A stretch of DNA of 64,000 nt from Arthrobacter sp. StoSoilB5 (GCF_019977235.1 NZ_AP024646.1:3100001-3164000), one strand, 5' to 3'; positions 8,365 through 17,915 are shown, counted from the first letter of the stretch. Notes: generated from the letters alone by a model not told the origin. Translations and numbers: made by a program.

Positions 8365-9681
8365 CTACACAGCGGCGGAATGGCGCACCCGGACAGCGGT
8401 GGCGGCGGTTAGCGCCAGCATTGCTGCGGCCAGCACTCCAGCGGTAATGTTGAGCCCTTCATAGCCGAGCCAGGCGAGGACAAGTCCGGACGTAGCGCCC
8501 CCGGTGGCGCCAGCCGCGCCCATGAGCGTATCTGAAACGCCCTGCACGGTGACCCGCTGTGTTTCGGCGACGCTCTCGGCGAGGAGGGTGGAGCCCGCGA
8601 TGGTCGCCGCGGACCACCCAAGGCCAAGAATGACCAGCCCCGTGGTGACCAACACAGGCTCTTGCTGGCCGATTCCAGCGATCAGCACCGCGACCAGCAG
8701 GAGTCCGTGGCCGATGGCGATGGTCTGGATGCGGCCGGCTTTGTCAGTCAACCAGCCCCAGAGCGGCGACAGGGCGAACATGCCGGCGATGTGCAGCGAA
8801 ATGGTCAGCCCAATGACAACCAAGGCGTCCGTGCTGTCAGTTGTTCCGCCGTGGTGGCTGGCATGGGAACCACCCACCAACTGCTGCAGGTGCAAGGGGG
8901 TCATGGACATGATGGCCACCATGACGCCGTGGGCCGTGATCACGGCTGCTAGTGCCAGGAGGGCCCGGGGCGAGGAACGAACAGCCCGGAGGCCGGAGCG
9001 GATAGTGCCCCTTGCAGGGAGGGTCCCAGCGCCTGCGGCCTCTGAGGCCAGCCGCCGAGCCAACAACAACGGGTCCGGCCGCAAGCCGGCAAAAAGCAGC
9101 ACTGCCGCCAAGAACAAGCCCGCAGCAGAGAACACAAAAGGCCCGGCAATGGACGGCAGGCCCAAGGCGGCCCCCACTACGGCACCTGGCTGGATGAGGT
9201 TTGGGCCGGCCACAGCTCCAATCGTGATCGCCCAGACAACCGTGGAAAGCGATCTGCCGCGGTGTTCAGCGTGGGCGAGGTCGACGGCGGCGAACCTCGC
9301 TTGGAGGTTGGCGGCTGAACCAAGCCCGAGGAAACCGGCAGCAAGCAGGAGCAGCGGGAACGATTCGACCACCACGGATGCCATCACCAGAAGCGCCCCG
9401 ATAGTGGCAGCCACCAGGCCAGAGACCAGACCCACGCGCCGTCCGCGCGCCTCCGCCAGCCGTGCCAAAGGTAATGCAGACAAAGCAGCGGCGAGGGTGA
9501 GAATAGTGGTGATGGATCCCGCCCATGCCTCGGAGCCTGACAGATCTACAGCCAGGAGGGATCCAATGGACAGTGTGGCGCCGTTGCCAATTCCGCTGAG
9601 GAGCTGGGCCGAACTGAGCAGGAAAACAGTACGGCGCTGAACCCGTTGGGGGTCCAGCGCCGTAGTAGAAGTGGTAGTCAC
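8365..9681 (-). CDS. MFS transporter (drug-exporter type)
   Basis: A 438-residue membrane protein with about 12 predicted hydrophobic segments and the MFS motif LARLAEARGRRVGLVSG between segments 2 and 3. A His-rich periplasmic loop (GGSHASHHGGTT) lies near residue 285. Export of a drug-like compound is the usual role of this subfamily, but the substrate is unknown. GTG at 9681 is preceded by TAGTCT and exactly six bases, so it likely has its own leaderless transcript although terC lies just 29 bases upstream on the same strand. The gene ends tail-to-tail with the peptidase gene. Confidence 0.85.
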   Translation of the reverse strand: MTTTSTTALDPQRVQRRTVFLLSSAQLLSGIGNGATLSIGSLLAVDLSGSEAWAGSITTILTLAAALSALPLARLAEARGRRVGLVSGLVAATIGALLVMASVVVESFPLLLLAAGFLGLGSAANLQARFAAVDLAHAEHRGRSLSTVVWAITIGAVAGPNLIQPGAVVGAALGLPSIAGPFVFSAAGLFLAAVLLFAGLRPDPLLLARRLASEAAGAGTLPARGTIRSGLRAVRSSPRALLALAAVITAHGVMVAIMSMTPLHLQQLVGGSHASHHGGTTDSTDALVVIGLTISLHIAGMFALSPLWGWLTDKAGRIQTIAIGHGLLLVAVLIAGIGQQEPVLVTTGLVILGLGWSAATIAGSTLLAESVAETQRVTVQGVSDTLMGAAGATGGATSGLVLAWLGYEGLNITAGVLAAAMLALTAATAVRVRHSAAV

Positions 9682-9687
9682 TTCAAG

Positions 9688-9693
9688 AGACTA
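9688..9693 (-). promoter_or_regulatory. -10 hexamer TAGTCT of the MFS gene
   Basis: On the minus strand TAGTCT is followed by CTTGAA and the GTG start of the MFS gene. This spacing predicts a leaderless transcript independent of terC. Confidence 0.5.
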
Positions 9694-9710
9694 CAACCTT
9701 CACTGCCCAG

Positions 9711-10739
9711 TTACTCTGCTTCGCTCAAGCTCTTCTTCGCGTCCTCTTCCAGCCGTGCGTCCAGCTTGGACTGGCGCGCCGCCGGGCTGAGCAGGCTGGC
9801 CACGACCGCTACGACGATCGTACCGATAATGACCGCCAACGAAACGAAGGTGGGAATCTCGGGAGCCCACTCGATGTGGTGGCCGTTGTTGATGAACGGA
9901 AGCTCGTTGACATGCATCGCGTGCAGGACGAGCTTGACGCCAATGAAAGCCAGGATGACTGACAGTGCGTGCTTCAAGTAGATCAGGCGGCTCATCAGCC
10001 CACCCAGCAGGAAGTACAGCTGACGGAGGCCCATGAGCGCGAAGATGTTGGCTGTGAAGACGATAAAGGCGCTCTGGGTCAGGCCGAAGATCGCCGGAAT
10101 GGAATCCACTGCGAACAGGAGGTCGGTCATGCCGATGGTCACGAAGACGATCAGCATCGGGGTAAAGACCTTCTTGCCGTTTACCGTGGTCCGCAGCTTG
10201 CCGCCGTCGAACTTTTCGGACATCGGCAGGACCTTGCGCAGGCGCGCCACGAGGGGGTTTTCGGCACCTTCTTCTTCGTCTTCACCGGAATCGGTGGCCT
10301 GCTTCCACGCAGTCCACAGCAGGAACGCGCCGAAGATGTAGAAGATCCAGCTGAACTGCTCGATGACTACGGCGCCCAAGGCGATGAAGATACCACGCAG
10401 GACCAGTGCGATGATGATGCCCACCATCAGCACTTCCTGCTGGTATTTCCGGGGCACGGAGAACCGGGCCATGATGATGATGAAGACGAACAGGTTGTCA
10501 ATGCTCAGGCTGTATTCAGTAACCCAGCCAGCGACGAACTGGCTGCCATATTCGGGGCCAGTGAAGTAGAACATGGCACCGGCAAAGACCAGGGCCAAGG
10601 CAACGTAGAAAGCGACCCAGAGGCCGGCTTCCTTCATTGATGGTTCGTGGGGGCGCTTGACTACCAACAGGAGGTCGATTAGCAGGATGATTCCGAGGGC
10701 GACAAACGAGCCGACCTCAAACCAGATTGGAAGCTCCAT
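9711..10739 (-). CDS. terC: TerC-family membrane protein (likely Mn2+ exporter)
   Basis: A 342-residue polytopic membrane protein with about nine hydrophobic segments. The TerC hallmarks are the acidic motif WVTEYSLSIDNLFVF near residue 75 and GMTDLLFAVDSIPAIFGLT near 205, whose Asp/Glu residues bind metal in the family. A cytosolic acidic loop (DSGEDEEEGAE) is near 150. Members such as Alx and MeeF export Mn2+ or metallate secreted enzymes. The leader contains a yybP-ykoY-like Mn2+ riboswitch, which supports a manganese role over tellurite resistance. The ATG is preceded by GAAAGG. Confidence 0.93.
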   Translation of the reverse strand: MELPIWFEVGSFVALGIILLIDLLLVVKRPHEPSMKEAGLWVAFYVALALVFAGAMFYFTGPEYGSQFVAGWVTEYSLSIDNLFVFIIIMARFSVPRKYQQEVLMVGIIIALVLRGIFIALGAVVIEQFSWIFYIFGAFLLWTAWKQATDSGEDEEEGAENPLVARLRKVLPMSEKFDGGKLRTTVNGKKVFTPMLIVFVTIGMTDLLFAVDSIPAIFGLTQSAFIVFTANIFALMGLRQLYFLLGGLMSRLIYLKHALSVILAFIGVKLVLHAMHVNELPFINNGHHIEWAPEIPTFVSLAVIIGTIVVAVVASLLSPAARQSKLDARLEEDAKKSLSEAE

Positions 10740-10771
10740 TAATGCGGGCCTTTCGCAGGGTACGGGAAAGC

Positions 10772-10890
10772 GGTGTAAGTCTCTCCGGCCTGCCAGTGCG
10801 GTGAATGCAAATGCGGCGGCCCGCTAAGTCCGGCGAGGCATCTGTGCCTTGCGTGCTGACGGACATAGCGCTTGGGATACTCCCCTACGT
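10772..10890 (-). promoter_or_regulatory. yybP-ykoY (Mn2+) riboswitch candidate in the terC leader
   Basis: Read on the minus strand, the leader between uvrB and terC has GTAGGGGAGTA at its 5' side and GGCCGGAGAGACTTAC about 100 bases later. These resemble the conserved L1 and L3 elements of the Mn2+-sensing yybP-ykoY class. The flanks can pair (GTAG with CTTAC; GG with CC). Hairpins lie between them. This class commonly precedes terC/mntP genes. Assignment is by eye and needs a covariance-model check. Confidence 0.68.
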
Positions 10891-10905
10891 GACCACAACC
10901 TTACC

Positions 10906-13002
10906 TTAGGCGTGCCCTGCGGACTGCATTTGACGCAATTCGCGCTTCAGTTCCCCCACCTCGTCGCGGATTCGGGCGGCGACCTCGAACTGAAGCTCCG
11001 CAGCCGCCCCGTGCATCTGTTCCGTGAGTTGTTCGATCAGGCCCACGAGGTCCTCCGCGGGAGCCGCGGCCAGCCCGTCCTTCCGGACGGTGGCTGCACC
11101 CTTGCTGCCCGACGTACGTTTGGCTCCCTTGGCGAGCCTGTTGTTGTTCAGCAGTTCCTGGGTATCGGCGTCTTCGCGTGCCAGCTGGTCCGTGATGTCA
11201 GCGATCTTCTTCCGAAGCGGCTGGGGGTCAACGCCATTATCGGTGTTGTACTTGACCTGGATGGCACGGCGACGGTTGGTTTCCTCGATGGCGTGGGCCA
11301 TGGAGTCCGTGATCCTGTCCGCGTACATGTGGACCTGCCCGGACACGTTTCGAGCGGCACGGCCAATCGTCTGGATAAGGGACGTGGATGAACGAAGGAA
11401 GCCTTCCTTGTCCGCATCCAGGATGCTGACCAGCGAGACTTCAGGCAGGTCCAAGCCTTCTCTCAGGAGGTTGATGCCCACCAGGACGTCAAAGACGCCC
11501 ATTCGGAGCTCACGGAGCAGCTCAACCCGGCGCAGGGTATCGACGTCGGAGTGGAGGTACTGGACTTTGACACCATGGCCCAGGAGGTAGTCCGTGAGGT
11601 CTTCGGCCATACGCTTGGTCAAGGTGGTTACCAGGATGCGCTCATCGCGTTCGGTACGCTGGCGGATTTCGCCCAGGAGGTCATCGATCTGGCCCTTGGT
11701 GGGCTTCACGATAACCTCGGGGTCGATGAGGCCGGTGGGGCGGATGATCTGCTGGACATAGCCGTCCGCCTTGGCGAGCTCGTACTTGCCTGGCGTGGCC
11801 GACAAGTAAACGGTCTGTCCAATGCGTTCAAGGAACTCATCCCACTTCAGAGGCCTGTTGTCCATGGCCGAGGGCAGCCGGAACCCATGGTCCACCAGCG
11901 TGCGCTTCCGGGACATGTCTCCTTCGTACATGGCGCCGATCTGCGGGACGGTGACGTGGGATTCGTCGATGACCAGGAGGAAGTCGTCAGGGAAGTAGTC
12001 CAGCAGGCAGTGCGGAGCGGTACCGCCTGCACGGCCGTCAATGTGCCGGGAGTAGTTCTCGATGCCGTTGCAGAAACCCATCTGCTGCATCATTTCGAGA
12101 TCGTAGGTGGTACGCATCCGCAGCCGCTGGGCTTCCACCAGCTTGTTCTGGCTCTCCAGCACCTTCAGGCGTTCGGCGAGTTCGTCTTCGATGGCCGTGA
12201 TCGCCCGGCCCATTCGCTCCGGTCCGGCCACGTAGTGCGAGGCCGGGAAGACGTACATCTCGGTTTCCTCGCGGATGACCTCACCGGTGACTGGATGCAG
12301 CGTGTAGATGTTCTCGATTTCGTCACCGAAAAATTCGATTCTGAGTGCGAGTTCCTCGTACATGGGAATGATCTCTACAGTGTCCCCGCGGACGCGGAAG
12401 GTGCCGCGGTGGAAGTCCATGTCGTTTCGCGTGTACTGCATGGAAACGAACTTGCGAAGGAGGTGGTCGCGGTTCATTTCAGCGCCCTTGGTGAGCGTCA
12501 CCATGCCCGCGATGTATTCTTCGGGCGTTCCCAGGCCATAAATACAAGACACCGTGGCCACCACAATGACGTCCCGCCGGGTCAGCAGCGCGTTGGTTGC
12601 CGAGTGCCGCAGGCGTTCGACTTCCTCATTGACCGATGAGTCCTTTTCGATGAACGTATCCGTCTGGGGTACGTAGGCTTCCGGTTGGTAGTAGTCGTAG
12701 TACGAAACAAAGTACTCCACCGCATTGTTGGGCAGGAGTTCCCTGAACTCGTTGGCGAGCTGGGCTGCCAGGGTCTTGTTTTGAACCATGACCAACGTGG
12801 GGCGCTGCACCTGCTCAATAAGCCACGCCGTGGTGGCGCTCTTGCCCGTGCCGGTGGCGCCAAGCAGCACAACGTCCTTCTCGCCGTTCCTGATGCGTTC
12901 CGTCAGTTCCGCAATTGCCGCCGGCTGGTCTCCGGCGGGTTTGTAGTCGCTGACGACTTCGAAGGGCGCGACGACACGGTTGATCTCCTGGGCAAGACTC
13001 AT
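10906..13002 (-). CDS. uvrB: UvrABC excinuclease subunit B
   Basis: The 698-residue DNA-tracking helicase of nucleotide excision repair. Walker A GATGTGKS is near residue 47, the beta-hairpin region follows ([12 protein letters not shown]), then DESH near 345, and motif [11 protein letters not shown] near 540. The C-terminal UVR motif ([19 protein letters not shown]) binds UvrA/UvrC. It follows coaE on the same strand with 29 bases between. TAGATT lies exactly six bases before the ATG, so it has its own leaderless-type promoter. No LexA box was seen here, in contrast with uvrA. Confidence 0.98.
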   Translation of the reverse strand: MSLAQEINRVVAPFEVVSDYKPAGDQPAAIAELTERIRNGEKDVVLLGATGTGKSATTAWLIEQVQRPTLVMVQNKTLAAQLANEFRELLPNNAVEYFVSYYDYYQPEAYVPQTDTFIEKDSSVNEEVERLRHSATNALLTRRDVIVVATVSCIYGLGTPEEYIAGMVTLTKGAEMNRDHLLRKFVSMQYTRNDMDFHRGTFRVRGDTVEIIPMYEELALRIEFFGDEIENIYTLHPVTGEVIREETEMYVFPASHYVAGPERMGRAITAIEDELAERLKVLESQNKLVEAQRLRMRTTYDLEMMQQMGFCNGIENYSRHIDGRAGGTAPHCLLDYFPDDFLLVIDESHVTVPQIGAMYEGDMSRKRTLVDHGFRLPSAMDNRPLKWDEFLERIGQTVYLSATPGKYELAKADGYVQQIIRPTGLIDPEVIVKPTKGQIDDLLGEIRQRTERDERILVTTLTKRMAEDLTDYLLGHGVKVQYLHSDVDTLRRVELLRELRMGVFDVLVGINLLREGLDLPEVSLVSILDADKEGFLRSSTSLIQTIGRAARNVSGQVHMYADRITDSMAHAIEETNRRRAIQVKYNTDNGVDPQPLRKKIADITDQLAREDADTQELLNNNRLAKGAKRTSGSKGAATVRKDGLAAAPAEDLVGLIEQLTEQMHGAAAELQFEVAARIRDEVGELKRELRQMQSAGHA

Positions 13003-13008
13003 GAGACC

Positions 13009-13014
13009 AATCTA
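13009..13014 (-). promoter_or_regulatory. uvrB -10 hexamer TAGATT
   Basis: On the minus strand TAGATT is followed by GGTCTC and the ATG of uvrB. There is no Shine-Dalgarno in the six-base interval. A hairpin (CCGGAC/GTCCGG, 13024-13042) overlaps the coaE stop just upstream. Confidence 0.55.
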
Positions 13015-13031
13015 CCCCCGCCCCCGGACAG

Positions 13032-14273
13032 TTACCGTCCGGATTTATGTGCCGCTGCGACAGAAGAATACGACGGCGGTTGCCAGCCTGTGCGGCTGGC
13101 CCACCCATCCATCAGCGGCCAGGCTACATCCGTGAACCACGGTTCCTTGGCATCGGCATAGCCAGCGGTGCCGGGGTCGCTTGCATGTTGTGCGGCCATT
13201 TCTCGCTTGTGCGCCTCATACAGGGCAACTGCAGAAGGTTCCGCCCTCAACCAGTCACGGAACAGTAGAGCGTATCTCCAACCCGGCGTGCCGGCAACGC
13301 GCACATGCAGGTTGGTCGGGCGTCCTGGATCTGCATTGGCATGGAAGCGCTTTTGCCATTGGGCCGGATCAGGTTGTGACGGCTTCGGGGTGTCCGTCGC
13401 GACGCCAGGAACACGTGGGTATCCTGCGGCCGCCAGACGTGGAGCGATCCGATCCGCCACGTCAAGGCCGGCAACAGTCACTTGAAGGTCGATAACGTCC
13501 TTGGCGGCCAGTCCGGGCACTGCCGTAGACCCAATGTGGTCCACGGCAAGGATGTCATCCGGTGCTGCCGCCTGGATCCGCGATGAGAGACGGGCCGCTT
13601 GCAGGCCCCAGTCGGCCCTTGGGGCAGAAAGGACAGGACCTTTAGTTCGCCGGGCACGAATCCCGCGCCGGCAATTGTCCGCGAAAGGAACCAATCGCCC
13701 GAACCACAGGTCGTCCACCTTGGCGAGTAGATCCTCCCGGCTACCGGAATTTTCCAGGATGATGTCCGCGGCAGCTCTCCTGGCCTCCCGGGTGGCCTGG
13801 GCGGCCATCCGCGAACGGGCGTCTTCCAGGGTCATTCCGCGCAGGTCCACCATGCGTTGAATCCGGACCTCATCGGGAGCATCCACCACAATCACCAAAT
13901 GGAATGCGCTCCCCTGCCCCGTCTCGACCAGAAGGGGAATGTCCTGGACCAGAATGTCTTCATCGGCAGCTTGGGCCATGATCCCGGCTGCGGACTCCCG
14001 GACCAGCGGATGGATGATGCCGTTGAGGACTTCGCGCCGTGATGGATCCTGGAAAACTATGGCGCCAAGGGCGGGCCGGTCCAGCCTGCCCTGCCCGTCC
14101 AGGATCCCCGGCCCAAAAGCCTCTACTACGCGGGCGAGGCCAGGAGTTCCAGGCTCTACTACTTGCCTGGCGATGAGGTCGGCATCAATGAGCAGAGCCC
14201 CCAGCTCTTGCAGCCTGGCCGCCACCAACGATTTTCCCGAGGCGATGCCGCCCGTCAGCCCGATCTTCAACAC
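13032..14273 (-). CDS. coaE: Dephospho-CoA kinase fused to a GrpB (UPF0157) domain
   Basis: A 413-residue bifunctional-looking protein. Residues 1-200 are dephospho-CoA kinase: Walker A GLTGGIASGKS, then LIDADLIARQVVEPG, LVQDIPLLVETG and VVDAPDEVRIQRM. It catalyses the last step of CoA synthesis. From about residue 225 a GrpB/UPF0157 nucleotidyltransferase-like domain follows (DHIGSTAVPGLAAKDVIDLQ, LHVRVAGTPGWR). The same fusion is known in mycobacteria, where the extra domain affects folding or regulation. The start is GTG at 14273, giving LKIGLTGG directly after it. GGAGGG abuts the codon, too close to act as a Shine-Dalgarno, and TAGTGT lies six bases upstream. Confidence 0.95.
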   Translation of the reverse strand: MLKIGLTGGIASGKSLVAARLQELGALLIDADLIARQVVEPGTPGLARVVEAFGPGILDGQGRLDRPALGAIVFQDPSRREVLNGIIHPLVRESAAGIMAQAADEDILVQDIPLLVETGQGSAFHLVIVVDAPDEVRIQRMVDLRGMTLEDARSRMAAQATREARRAAADIILENSGSREDLLAKVDDLWFGRLVPFADNCRRGIRARRTKGPVLSAPRADWGLQAARLSSRIQAAAPDDILAVDHIGSTAVPGLAAKDVIDLQVTVAGLDVADRIAPRLAAAGYPRVPGVATDTPKPSQPDPAQWQKRFHANADPGRPTNLHVRVAGTPGWRYALLFRDWLRAEPSAVALYEAHKREMAAQHASDPGTAGYADAKEPWFTDVAWPLMDGWASRTGWQPPSYSSVAAAHKSGR

Positions 14274-14279
14274 CCCTCC

Positions 14280-14289
14280 ACACTAGACT
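14280..14289. promoter_or_regulatory. Shared head-to-head -10 region for coaE and the yigZ-like gene
   Basis: The ten bases ACACTAGACT hold two overlapping -10 hexamers: TAGACT on the plus strand (14284-14289), six bases before GTG 14296, and TAGTGT on the minus strand (14285-14280), six bases before GTG 14273. Both genes would be leaderless and compete for one site. Confidence 0.55.
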
Positions 14290-14295
14290 GAAGCG

Positions 14296-14985
14296 GTGGA
14301 AATTGAGGATGACAGCCGCGCGACGGCCTACACAACGCTGGCCGGGGGTCCCGATTTCCGTCACGAGCTGGAGATCCGCCGCTCCCGCTTCATCACCGTT
14401 CTCCGCCGCTCACCCGATGAAGACACTGCACGCTCCCTTGTGGCCGCGCTGCGGCGTGAGTTCCATGATGCACGGCACCACTGCTCTGCCTTTGTTATCG
14501 GTCCGGACAGGATGATTCAACGTTCCAGTGACGACGGCGAACCGTCGGGCACGGCGGGTATCCCCATGCTGGAAGCATTGCTCAAGCGTGAGACAGCGCC
14601 CGGGGTGACTGACCTTAGCGACGTGAGTGCCGTCGTCGTCCGCTATTTTGGTGGGATTCTGCTGGGTGCCGGCGGGCTCGTCCGCGCCTATTCGGAGTCG
14701 GTCTCGGCGGCGCTTGATGCCGCCCCGCTGGTACAGCGCCGCCGCTTGCGGCTATACGCCGTCAGCGTTCCGCATGCCGCTGCCGGGCGACTGGAAAATG
14801 ACCTCCGCTCGGCCATGTACGTGATGGCGGAGACCAGCTACGGAGCCAACGAGACGGTCCTGCGGCTGGCGCTCCCCGATGAGCCGGCAGCAATAGCCGA
14901 CGCCGTGGCCCGGCTCGCGGCGTTGACCGCCGGGTCTGCAGTGCTCCAGCCGGAAGGAACGGAGTGGATCGATGTCCAGGACTGA
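14296..14985 (+). CDS. YigZ/IMPACT family (UPF0029) protein
   Basis: A 229-residue protein with the IMPACT N-terminal domain: RRSRFITVLRR near residue 30, DARHHCSAFVIG near 60, SDDGEPSGTAGIPML near 78 and VVVRYFGGILLGAGGLVRAY near 113. The C-terminal third is the ferredoxin-like RNA-binding DUF1949 region. Bacterial members are thought to bind RNA or ribosomes; the biochemical role is not settled. GTG at 14296 starts with no Shine-Dalgarno but with TAGACT exactly six bases upstream. It is divergent from coaE with only 22 bases between start codons. Confidence 0.9.
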   Translation: MEIEDDSRATAYTTLAGGPDFRHELEIRRSRFITVLRRSPDEDTARSLVAALRREFHDARHHCSAFVIGPDRMIQRSSDDGEPSGTAGIPMLEALLKRETAPGVTDLSDVSAVVVRYFGGILLGAGGLVRAYSESVSAALDAAPLVQRRRLRLYAVSVPHAAAGRLENDLRSAMYVMAETSYGANETVLRLALPDEPAAIADAVARLAALTAGSAVLQPEGTEWIDVQD

Positions 14986-15097
14986 GCCGGACCCGGGTTC
15001 CGTGGAGACTGGCATCTGGTTGGGCCGGAGTTTCCGGGGCCAAGGCCTTGGCCGCCTGGCCCTCCAATAGCCCAGCTCGTTGCCAACAGCTTAAGCA

Positions 15098-15130
15098 AAA
15101 GGACCCCTGCCGTGAGGCAGGGGTCCTTCT
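15098..15130 (-). terminator. Intrinsic terminator downstream of rpsA
   Basis: A perfect 11-bp stem (GGACCCCTGCC/GGCAGGGGTCC) with a GTGA loop, extended by A-T pairs. On the minus strand it is followed by TTTT, which suits rpsA ending at 15167. The other strand has TTCTTT, so it may also stop readthrough from the yigZ-like gene. Confidence 0.85.
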
Positions 15131-15166
15131 TTGGCTATTCAGCGCATCCCGTGAGGGGTGGCGGAA

Positions 15167-16642
15167 TTAGTTGCCGGTCAGCTTCTCGCGCAGTGCTGCG
15201 AGAGCTTCGTCGGACGCCAGGGTGCCAGCGTTGGACTCAGCAGCAGCCGGCTCCGAGGAGTAGCTGGTGGTGCCGGAATCGCTCTCACCGGACGTTGCAG
15301 CGGCAGCGTCGTCAGCAGCGTGCTGTGCAACCTGCTTCTTGTGGGCTTCCCAACGGGTCTGGGCGTCAGCGTACTGCTGCTCCCAAGCGGCGCGCTGGGT
15401 CTCGTAGCCCTCGAGCCATTCGTTCGACTCGGGGTCGAAGCCCTCGGGGTACTTGTAGTTGCCCTCTTCGTCGTACTCAGCGGCCATACCGTACAGAGCG
15501 GGATCGAACTCGGTGCTGTCAGCGTCAACGCCCTCGTTAGCCTGCTTGAGGGAGAGGGAGATGCGACGACGCTCGAGGTCGATGTCGATGACCTTGACGA
15601 ACAGTTCGTCGCCAACGGAGACAACCTGCTCGGCGAGCTCCACGTGGCGGACAGCCAGTTCGGAGATGTGCACGAGGCCTTCGATGCCGTCTTCGACGCG
15701 AACGAACGCACCGAACGGAACCAGCTTGGTGACCTTACCCGGAACAACCTGGCCGAGGGCGTGGGTGCGGGCGAAGGTCTGCCACGGGTCTTCCTGCGTA
15801 GCCTTGAGCGACAGGGAGACACGCTCGCGGTCCAGATCCACTTCGAGGACCTCGACGGTGACTTCCTGGCCAACCTCGACAACCTCGGACGGGTGGTCGA
15901 TGTGCTTCCAGGAGAGCTCGGAAACGTGAACGAGGCCGTCTACGCCGCCAAGGTCCACGAATGCACCGAAGTTGACGATGGAGGAAACGACGCCGGGACG
16001 AACCTGGCCCTTTTCCAGCTTGTTGAGGAACGTGGAGCGGACCTCGGACTGGGTCTGCTCAAGCCATGCACGGCGGGACAGCACAACGTTGTTGCGGTTC
16101 TTGTCCAGCTCGATGATCTTGGCTTCGATCTGCTGACCGATGTACGGAGCGAGGTCGCGGACACGACGCATCTCCACGAGCGATGCGGGCAGGAAGCCGC
16201 GCAGGCCGATGTCCAGGATGAGGCCACCCTTGACGACCTCGATGACGGTACCGGTAACGACGCCGTCTTCTTCCTTGACCTTCTCGATGTCGCCCCAGGC
16301 GCGCTCGTACTGAGCACGCTTCTTGGAGAGGATCAGACGGCCTTCTTTGTCTTCCTTGGTGAGAACCAAAGCTTCGACCTGATCGCCAACGGCAACAACT
16401 TCGCCGGGGTCAACGTCGTGCTTGATGGAAAGCTCGCGGGAAGGGATGACACCTTCGGTCTTGTAACCGATGTCGAGCAGGACTTCGTCGCGGTCGACCT
16501 TGACGACAGTACCTTCGACGAGGTCACCGTCGTTGAAGTACTTGATGGTGGCGTCGACAGCTGCGAGGAAGTCCTCAGCGGTACCGATGTCGTTAATGGC
16601 GACTACGGGGGTACCGGGCTTCTCGGTGGAGGTGATGGTCAT
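15167..16642 (-). CDS. rpsA: 30S ribosomal protein S1
   Basis: A 491-residue mRNA-binding ribosomal protein with four S1 domains, at about residues 37-105, 122-190, 207-277 and 294-363 (for example VNFGAFVDLGGVDGLVHVSE and VPFGAFVRVEDGIEGLVHIS). Four domains is the high-GC Gram-positive form, against six in E. coli. The C-terminal 120 residues are acidic, Trp/Tyr-containing and then Ser/Thr/Ala-rich, with no fold seen. ATG at 16642 has CGGAG upstream. A terminator follows the gene. In this genome many transcripts look leaderless, so S1 dependence of translation may be partial. Confidence 0.98.
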   Translation of the reverse strand: MTITSTEKPGTPVVAINDIGTAEDFLAAVDATIKYFNDGDLVEGTVVKVDRDEVLLDIGYKTEGVIPSRELSIKHDVDPGEVVAVGDQVEALVLTKEDKEGRLILSKKRAQYERAWGDIEKVKEEDGVVTGTVIEVVKGGLILDIGLRGFLPASLVEMRRVRDLAPYIGQQIEAKIIELDKNRNNVVLSRRAWLEQTQSEVRSTFLNKLEKGQVRPGVVSSIVNFGAFVDLGGVDGLVHVSELSWKHIDHPSEVVEVGQEVTVEVLEVDLDRERVSLSLKATQEDPWQTFARTHALGQVVPGKVTKLVPFGAFVRVEDGIEGLVHISELAVRHVELAEQVVSVGDELFVKVIDIDLERRRISLSLKQANEGVDADSTEFDPALYGMAAEYDEEGNYKYPEGFDPESNEWLEGYETQRAAWEQQYADAQTRWEAHKKQVAQHAADDAAAATSGESDSGTTSYSSEPAAAESNAGTLASDEALAALREKLTGN

Positions 16643-16847
16643 GTAGTAGGGGCTCCGTTGTGGATAGTGTGTCGGTCAGGCAAACCGCTGCCGCCCGGGT
16701 CCGGACGGCAGAACACGGCAGAATACCGGGTCATCCTGATTTGTGGATTAATACAAAATGGACGCATGCACGTAGTACACGCCCGTTTATTCTAGTCGTA
16801 TCTGCAAAGCAGGGTCAAAAGGACCCCGGCAGGACCAGCAAAGGCCT

Positions 16848-17867
16848 TCACCCAGGCAGGACGTCACCCAGCCGCGCGAAGGTAACCCCGCCGTCCAACA
16901 AGCGCGGCAAAGCCCTCGCATAACCCTCGGCAGTTCCTGAGGCCGGCCTGTTGAAGTGCGAAATCACGATGTCCCCCGCCGCAACCCGAGCCACTTCCCC
17001 GGCGACAGTTGCGGGCGCGAAGGTGGCACCGCCGTCGCCGTTCACGGTGAAGTTGACCGGCAGCATCCCAAGCCTGCGCGTCATCGCGGCAGCGACGTCG
17101 TCGTAGAACGCCGTTCCCGGCCGGAAGAAGCGCGGCGAAACCCCCGTCAACTCATGCATGAGGGCCTGGTTGCCCATCAACTCCTCGTAAACCGCGGCTG
17201 GGTTCGCCGTTCCGGCAATGCCGTAGGCGGACCTTCCGTTGACTGACAACGGCAAATGGAGTGTGCCGTGGTTGGCGAGCTCGAACAAGGGGTCGGCTGC
17301 CAATTCGGCGGCAAGTGACCTGTTCGCCGTGATCCAGCGGCTATTAATGAAAAGGGTGGCCGGGACGTTGAGGCTGCGAAGGGACTTCAGCAATTTGTGG
17401 TCGCAGCCGGTTCCGCCGGGCCCGCCGCAGGCGTCGAAGGTAAGGGCCACATGCCGGGATGCGGAATTGTTCACGACACCCGCAACGTGAAGGCCCCATT
17501 CCTGTGGGCGCAGGGTCCCGAACTCGGCAACGATTTGTTCCTTGCTGGGGACAGCGGCCGGTGCTGCGGGGGCGTTCGACGGCGGAGCTACAGTGCCGTC
17601 GCCTCCCTCACCGCCGCCGGGTTTGGCGGCGATGGCCGCAGCGGCCTGCTCGCTCGAGAGCGCAGCGATGGATGGCGGCGGCGTCGCAGGGCCGGCACCC
17701 GGTCCGCTTGGCTGAGCAACAGGCGACGTCGGCCCTGGTCCGGGGGCGTCTGGCACTGCCACCCTGCCGTTGTCCGCGCAAGCCGCAAGGGCAGCAGTTG
17801 CCAATCCTGCCATTCCAAGCAGCACTGATCGCCGGCCGGCCAGCGGCCGCCGCTTGGAATCCCCCAT
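16848..17867 (-). CDS. Polysaccharide deacetylase lipoprotein (NodB domain)
   Basis: A 339-residue exported protein. The N-terminus has basic residues, a hydrophobic stretch and lipobox LAAC near residue 29; a twin-Arg pair (AGRRSVLLGMAG) suggests possible Tat export. A Pro/Gly/Ala-rich linker runs to about 105. The NodB domain follows: TFDACGGPGG near 142 supplies the metal-binding Asp, and NHGTLH near 197 gives the HxxxH pair. C-terminal GDIVISHFNRP carries the last His. The likely role is removal of acetyl groups from cell-wall or other glycans. ATG at 17867 has AAGGA upstream. Substrate unknown. Confidence 0.88.
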   Translation of the reverse strand: MGDSKRRPLAGRRSVLLGMAGLATAALAACADNGRVAVPDAPGPGPTSPVAQPSGPGAGPATPPPSIAALSSEQAAAAIAAKPGGGEGGDGTVAPPSNAPAAPAAVPSKEQIVAEFGTLRPQEWGLHVAGVVNNSASRHVALTFDACGGPGGTGCDHKLLKSLRSLNVPATLFINSRWITANRSLAAELAADPLFELANHGTLHLPLSVNGRSAYGIAGTANPAAVYEELMGNQALMHELTGVSPRFFRPGTAFYDDVAAAMTRRLGMLPVNFTVNGDGGATFAPATVAGEVARVAAGDIVISHFNRPASGTAEGYARALPRLLDGGVTFARLGDVLPG

Positions 17868-17915
17868 GGATGTCCTTGTCTATTGGGTGTTTGAGCTGTT
17901 AGTAGAAGTGTATTT

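Noticed and set aside
8504..9640. 378-codon plus-strand frame opposite the MFS gene
   Set aside because: Ala/Arg/Pro-rich shadow without domain features.
9711..10739. Tellurite-resistance role for terC
   Set aside because: No other ter genes are present, and the leader points to manganese.
15158..16795. Long plus-strand open frame of 545 codons opposite rpsA
   Set aside because: Its sequence is an antisense image of the S1 repeats; rpsA on the other strand is unmistakable.
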